Shown here piece after piece: positions 7,043-9,200 of a stretch of DNA of 9,200 bases; the stretch's first letter is position 1; every line of letters begins with the position of its first letter. The stretch is from Scatosoma sp045537295 (GTDB taxonomy: Bacteria; Bacillota; Clostridia; Christensenellales; Borkfalkiaceae), in NCBI GenBank assembly GCA_045537295.1, contig JAZSPG010000004.1:1-9200 (forward strand). Direction: 5' to 3'. Position numbers and translations under genes: made by a program. The notes below the pieces were generated by a model. That model made no database searches. It was not told the DNA's origin and saw nothing but the letters and a program-made list of their open reading frames with translations.

Positions 7043-7065
7043 TAGTATTGTAGACTACCATACTA
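7043..7065. promoter_or_regulatory. Candidate repressor operator: 23-bp imperfect palindrome
   Basis: The left arm TAGTATTGTAG (7043-7053) and right arm CTACCATACTA (7055-7065) are inverted copies with one mismatch around a central A. The site covers roughly -2 to +21 of the predicted surface-protein transcript, the classic place for a repressor. The TAGTA/TACTA ends resemble half-sites of GntR/MarR-type regulators, but no regulator gene lies beside it. A one-base centre and no T-run make a terminator unlikely. Confidence 0.5.
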
Positions 7066-7069
7066 ATCT

Positions 7070-7098
7070 ATTTTACACCGAAACGCAACTTTTGTCAA
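7070..7098 (-). promoter_or_regulatory. Near-consensus promoter of the surface-protein gene
   Basis: On the minus strand TTGACA (7098-7093), a 17-base spacer, then TAAAAT (7075-7070). The predicted start is near 7063, giving a leader of about 38 bases to the ATG at 7025. No terminator is seen between the pseudouridine synthase stop and this promoter, so read-through from the upstream pair is also possible. Confidence 0.75.
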
Positions 7099-7135
7099 AC
7101 GCATTTCAATGTATTTGTACGGTTTTTTCAAATTT

Positions 7136-7876
7136 TTACTTAATTTCTACCGCCTTGGATAAATCGAACGCTTTCCACGGCGTTTCCGTTTCGGGCGGGT
7201 ACGCCATAAAACGCAATCTTTCCTTGGTTATCGGATGCGAGAAGGATAAACTGTACGCCCAAAGCGCAAGCTTGCCTTTTTGCGCCAACGCCCCACCGTA
7301 ACGCATATCGCCGAATACGGGATGTGAAATACCCGCCGTCTGCACGCGGATTTGGTGCGTTCTGCCCGTATGCAAGCGAATTTCCACCAGCGAATATTTA
7401 CCCTTGCTTTCGACTACTTTATAATCGAGTTCGGCGTATTTTGCCCCCTCTTCCGACGGCGTGCATATATATACCATATTATTTACGGTATTTTTCCGCA
7501 AATAATTGCAAAGCGTACCGCGCTCTTCTTCGGGCGTTCCGCAAAGCACCGTCAAATACTTCTTTTCAAAATCACCCGACTGCAAACCCGCCGTAAGACG
7601 CCCCGCCGCTTTGCTCGTTTTGGCGTATACCATCACACCACCCGTCGGTCTGTCTAAACGGTGTACCAGCCCCGCGTACACATTGCCGGGTTTGTTATAA
7701 GCGATTTTAAGATAGGTTTTTACTTGGTCGAGAAGATTATCGTCCTTGCTTTCGTCAGGACAACAAGCCGTCATTTGATTTTTCAGCACCACGATAATAT
7801 GGTTGTCCTCGTATAAAATACTGAACGGGGGTTTGTATTGTTCCGCACCCGTTGCCGTTTGATTAGTTTCCGTCAT
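7136..7876 (-). CDS. RluA-family pseudouridine synthase
   Basis: A 246-residue enzyme that isomerises uridine to pseudouridine in rRNA or tRNA. The catalytic motif HRLDRPTGG is at 72-80, with the nucleophile D75. The conserved HTGRTHQIRVQ (169-179) and HPVFGDMRYGG (185-195) blocks are intact. There is no N-terminal S4 RNA-binding domain, so it resembles the short RluA or TruC-like forms and not RluC/RluD. The first 17 residues look unstructured. It starts inside the end of the methyltransferase gene (14-base overlap) with a near-perfect AGGAGG at 7888-7893, so the two are made together. The target uridine cannot be told from sequence; 23S rRNA or a tRNA anticodon arm are the usual choices. 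Confidence 0.92.
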   Translation of the reverse strand: MTETNQTATGAEQYKPPFSILYEDNHIIVVLKNQMTACCPDESKDDNLLDQVKTYLKIAYNKPGNVYAGLVHRLDRPTGGVMVYAKTSKAAGRLTAGLQSGDFEKKYLTVLCGTPEEERGTLCNYLRKNTVNNMVYICTPSEEGAKYAELDYKVVESKGKYSLVEIRLHTGRTHQIRVQTAGISHPVFGDMRYGGALAQKGKLALWAYSLSFSHPITKERLRFMAYPPETETPWKAFDLSKAVEIK

Positions 7877-8732
7877 TTACGAATATACCTCCTGCTCCGC
7901 AAGGAAGGGTAATACCCTCCTCCGTTTGTATACCTACCTCGTACGCTTCTACCCTGCCGTTGAAATCTTTGAGGGTAAGCTGTAAGATATTTTTCAGCAC
8001 CATCGGTTGCAAGCCCGTCGTGTAGCTGTTAATCAGCACGAACAACGGATTGTCGCTAAGCACCTTAGCGCAAAGTTCAACGAATTTATATAAATCATTT
8101 TCGATTTTCCACATTTCGCCGTTCGGACCTCTACCGTACGAGGGCGGGTCCATAATAATCGCGTCGTATTTGTTTCCGCGCCGAATTTCGCGTTGCACGA
8201 ATTTCAAGCAATCGTCGATAATATACCGAATCCCCGTATTTATCCCCGAAAGCCTTGCGTTTTCGCCCGCGCGTTCCACCATACCTTTCGCGGCGTCCAC
8301 GTGCGTTACCTGTGCGCCTGCTTTCGCGCAAGCCACCGTCGCTCCGCCCGTATACGCGAATAAATTCAACACCTTTATTTCGCGGTTTGCCGAACGGATA
8401 AGTTTCGTCATATATTCCCAGTTAACCGCTTGCTCGGGGAATAAGCCCGTATGCTTAAAGCCCATCGGTTTGATTTTGAACTGCAAATTGAGTTCGTCGT
8501 AGGAAATATTCCATTCCTCAGGGATAGGTTTGAGAATTTTCCAACCGCCACCGCCTTTGTCGCTACGCTTATAGTACGCGTTGAGCTTGGGAAAAGAAAA
8601 TAAATCCCATTGCATAGGCCAAATCACCTGCGGGTCGGGACGGAGCAAATAAACGTCTTTCCAGCGCTCTAATTTATAACCGTCACCCGTGGCGATAATG
8701 ACGTAATCTTTCCAATTTTGCGAAATTTTCAT
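7863..8732 (-). CDS. Class I SAM-dependent methyltransferase, COG1092/RlmI-like, probably RNA-directed
   Basis: A 289-residue methyltransferase. The SAM-binding motif I is VLNLFAYTGG (121-130), the acidic end of the second strand is HVDAAKGM (144-151), and the catalytic-region motif IV is IIMDPPSYGRG (192-202). VLN(L/C)F(A/S)YTGG plus DPPSY is typical of the RlmI/RlmK group that methylates bases of 23S rRNA, but the N-terminal PUA domain of RlmI is missing and a different 110-residue N-terminal region (KLERWKDVYLLRPDPQVIW, 20-38) is present. The target is thus probably RNA, not certainly 23S. The frame is open back to 8963, but the promoter at 8787-8815 lies within that stretch, and the ATG at 8774 would have almost no leader and no ribosome binding site. 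The ATG at 8732 follows AAGGG (8743-8747) by 10 bases and is chosen. It overlaps the pseudouridine synthase gene. Confidence 0.88.
   Translation of the reverse strand: MKISQNWKDYVIIATGDGYKLERWKDVYLLRPDPQVIWPMQWDLFSFPKLNAYYKRSDKGGGGWKILKPIPEEWNISYDELNLQFKIKPMGFKHTGLFPEQAVNWEYMTKLIRSANREIKVLNLFAYTGGATVACAKAGAQVTHVDAAKGMVERAGENARLSGINTGIRYIIDDCLKFVQREIRRGNKYDAIIMDPPSYGRGPNGEMWKIENDLYKFVELCAKVLSDNPLFVLINSYTTGLQPMVLKNILQLTLKDFNGRVEAYEVGIQTEEGITLPCGAGGIFVNDGN
7888..7893 (-). promoter_or_regulatory. Ribosome binding site of the pseudouridine synthase
   Basis: AGGAGG on the minus strand, 11 bases before the ATG at 7876 and inside the coding region of the methyltransferase. It fixes the start of the overlapping gene. 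Confidence 0.85.
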
Positions 8733-8786
8733 ACCGCGTTTTCCCTTTTTCGTCTTTAAGACATAATACGACATTTTGACTTTTAT

Positions 8787-8815
8787 ATTATATCGTAAAA
8801 TGCGGTTATTGTAAA
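8787..8815 (-). promoter_or_regulatory. Predicted promoter of the methyltransferase-pseudouridine synthase operon
   Basis: On the minus strand TTTACA (8815-8810), a 17-base spacer and a perfect TATAAT (8792-8787). The start should be near 8780, giving a leader of about 48 bases to the ATG at 8732. Confidence 0.7.
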
Positions 8816-8888
8816 GTATTTTACCGCCCTGCGTAAAACAAAAAAAATCAAATGAAAAAACTTTTTCGTATTTTTTAATTTTTTTTGC

Positions 8889-8904
8889 AAAAAACACAAA
8901 AAAA
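8889..8904 (+). promoter_or_regulatory. UP-element-like A-tracts upstream of the tRNA promoter
   Basis: Two A-tracts, 8889-8894 and 8898-8904, have centres about 9.5 bases apart and lie directly before the -35. Helically phased A-tracts at this place are typical of UP elements bound by the RNA polymerase alpha subunit at stable-RNA promoters. The DNA from 8833 to 8887 is also rich in A and T runs and carries no gene. Confidence 0.5.
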
Positions 8905-8907
8905 CAG

Positions 8908-8936
8908 TTGACAAAACCTTTTCTTTTTAGTATTAT
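8908..8936 (+). promoter_or_regulatory. tRNA cluster promoter
   Basis: TTGACA (8908-8913), a 17-base spacer and TATTAT (8931-8936). The predicted start near 8943 leaves a 45-base leader before the initiator tRNA. It is divergent from the methyltransferase promoter, about 90 bases away. Confidence 0.75.
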
Positions 8937-8987
8937 AAATGAGCTGTTTTGAGTGACGGGCAAAATCCGTTGGTAAAAACGCTATAT

Positions 8988-9064
8988 CGCGGGGTGGAGC
9001 AGCTAGGTAGCTCGCCGGGCTCATAACCCGGAGGTCGCAAGTTCGAATCCTGCCCCCGCAACCA
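8988..9064 (+). tRNA. Initiator tRNA-Met (fMet), anticodon CAT
   Basis: 77 bases with encoded CCA. The acceptor stem CGCGGGG/CCCCGCA leaves the C1-A72 mismatch that marks bacterial initiator tRNAs. The anticodon arm is CCGGG-CTCATAA-CCCGG, with the three G-C pairs required for P-site binding and the CAT anticodon at 9022-9024. The D-arm (AGCAGCTAGGTAGCT) and T-loop (GTTCGAATC) are normal. The sequence is close to E. coli fMet tRNA as I recall it. Confidence 0.97.
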
Positions 9065-9068
9065 AAAT

Positions 9069-9145
9069 GGCGGCGTAGCTTAGTTGGTTAGAGCGATCGG
9101 TTCATACCCGATAGGTCATAAGTTCGAATCTCATCGCCGCTACCA
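9069..9145 (+). tRNA. Elongator tRNA-Met, anticodon CAT
   Basis: 77 bases with encoded CCA, starting four bases after the initiator tRNA. The acceptor stem is GGCGGCG/CGCCGCT with a G1-U72 wobble. The anticodon arm is ATCGG-TTCATAC-CCGAT, with CAT at 9103-9105. The overall sequence closely resembles the Bacillus subtilis elongator tRNA-Met, including the G1-U72 end, which favours Met over the lysidine-modified tRNA-Ile2 that also has a CAT gene anticodon. Confidence 0.93.
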
Positions 9146-9152
9146 AGAAAAC

Positions 9153-9171
9153 AATCGTTAAAAATCGTTAA
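9153..9171 (+). repeat. Short tandem repeat in the tRNA spacer
   Basis: AATCGTTAA occurs at 9153-9161 and 9163-9171, a 10-base period, in the 38-base spacer between tRNA-Met and the next tRNA. It may be a chance duplication or a processing-spacer feature; no function is visible. Confidence 0.4.
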
Positions 9172-9183
9172 TATATAAAACAA

Positions 9184-9200
9184 GGCCCGTTGGTCAAGCG
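9184..9200 (+). tRNA. 5' end of a tRNA, probably tRNA-Glu, cut by the window end
   Basis: The last 17 bases, GGCCCGTTGGTCAAGCG, match the acceptor and D-arm start of Firmicutes tRNA-Glu as I recall it. The anticodon lies outside the window, so identity rests on this 5' match and on the position directly after two tRNA genes. It probably continues the same transcript. Confidence 0.72.

Noticed and set aside
7043..7065. Palindrome as a terminator for the pseudouridine synthase gene
   Set aside because: The centre is a single base, no T-run follows, and it lies downstream of another gene's -10, so an operator fits better.
8733..8963. Extended N-terminus of the methyltransferase
   Set aside because: It overlaps a promoter and AT-rich intergenic DNA, and the internal ATG at 8732 has a ribosome binding site.
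9069..9145. Second CAT tRNA as lysidine-dependent tRNA-Ile2
   Set aside because: The acceptor stem with G1-U72 and the body follow the Bacillus elongator tRNA-Met pattern.
9172..9183. TATATA before the partial tRNA as a separate promoter
   Set aside because: It is too close to the tRNA 5' end and no -35 is present at the right distance; co-transcription with the previous tRNAs is simpler.
1..9200. Mobile elements, CRISPR arrays, toxin-antitoxin or defence genes
   Set aside because: No transposase, integrase, regular repeat-spacer pattern, terminal inverted repeats or defence-type domains were seen on either strand.

Overview
The window looks like chromosomal DNA from an uncultured, probably gut-associated member of the Clostridia (Firmicutes). 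The support is: strong AGGAGG-type ribosome binding sites; sigma-A promoters of the TTGACA-17-TATAAT kind; tRNA genes with encoded CCA, two of them closely resembling Bacillus tRNAs; and an uneven base composition with AT-rich intergenic DNA around moderately GC-rich genes. The lineage is inferred from style, not from a marker gene. I see no phage, transposon or CRISPR sequence.

Positions 1-3379, minus strand, form one tightly packed operon read right to left: a PIG-L/LmbE-type zinc deacetylase, a Gfo/Idh/MocA dehydrogenase, a divergent NagB-like isomerase/deaminase and a PfkB sugar kinase that runs off the left edge. Gaps between genes are 13, 32 and 1 bases. Deacetylation, NAD(P)-dependent oxidation or reduction, deamination/isomerisation and phosphorylation together suggest catabolism of an N-acetylated amino sugar, an amino-sugar glycoside or an aminocyclitol. 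The NagB-like protein has lost the ring-opening Asp and the usual phosphate loop, so this is unlikely to be plain GlcNAc-6-phosphate metabolism. It is the best candidate for an undescribed pathway here.

Positions 3380-4412 hold the control unit: a compact divergent promoter region with a possible 21-bp-spaced direct repeat, and an AraC-family regulator on the plus strand. The regulator's promoter places the predicted transcription start on the A of its ATG, which suggests a leaderless mRNA. A strong bidirectional hairpin terminator at about 4506-4544 separates araC from the convergent gene to its right.

Positions 4560-7098 hold a large exported protein (821 aa) with a signal peptide, a long extracellular beta-rich region, one C-terminal membrane helix and a Lys/Glu-rich cytoplasmic tail. 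It has its own near-consensus promoter, with a 23-bp imperfect palindrome over the predicted transcription start that looks like a repressor operator.

Positions 7136-8815 hold two overlapping RNA-modification genes on the minus strand: a COG1092-like SAM methyltransferase followed by an RluA-family pseudouridine synthase. Divergent from them at 8889-9200 is a tRNA cluster: a strong promoter with A-tract UP-like sequence, initiator tRNA-fMet, elongator tRNA-Met, and the first 17 bases of what is probably tRNA-Glu, cut by the window end.
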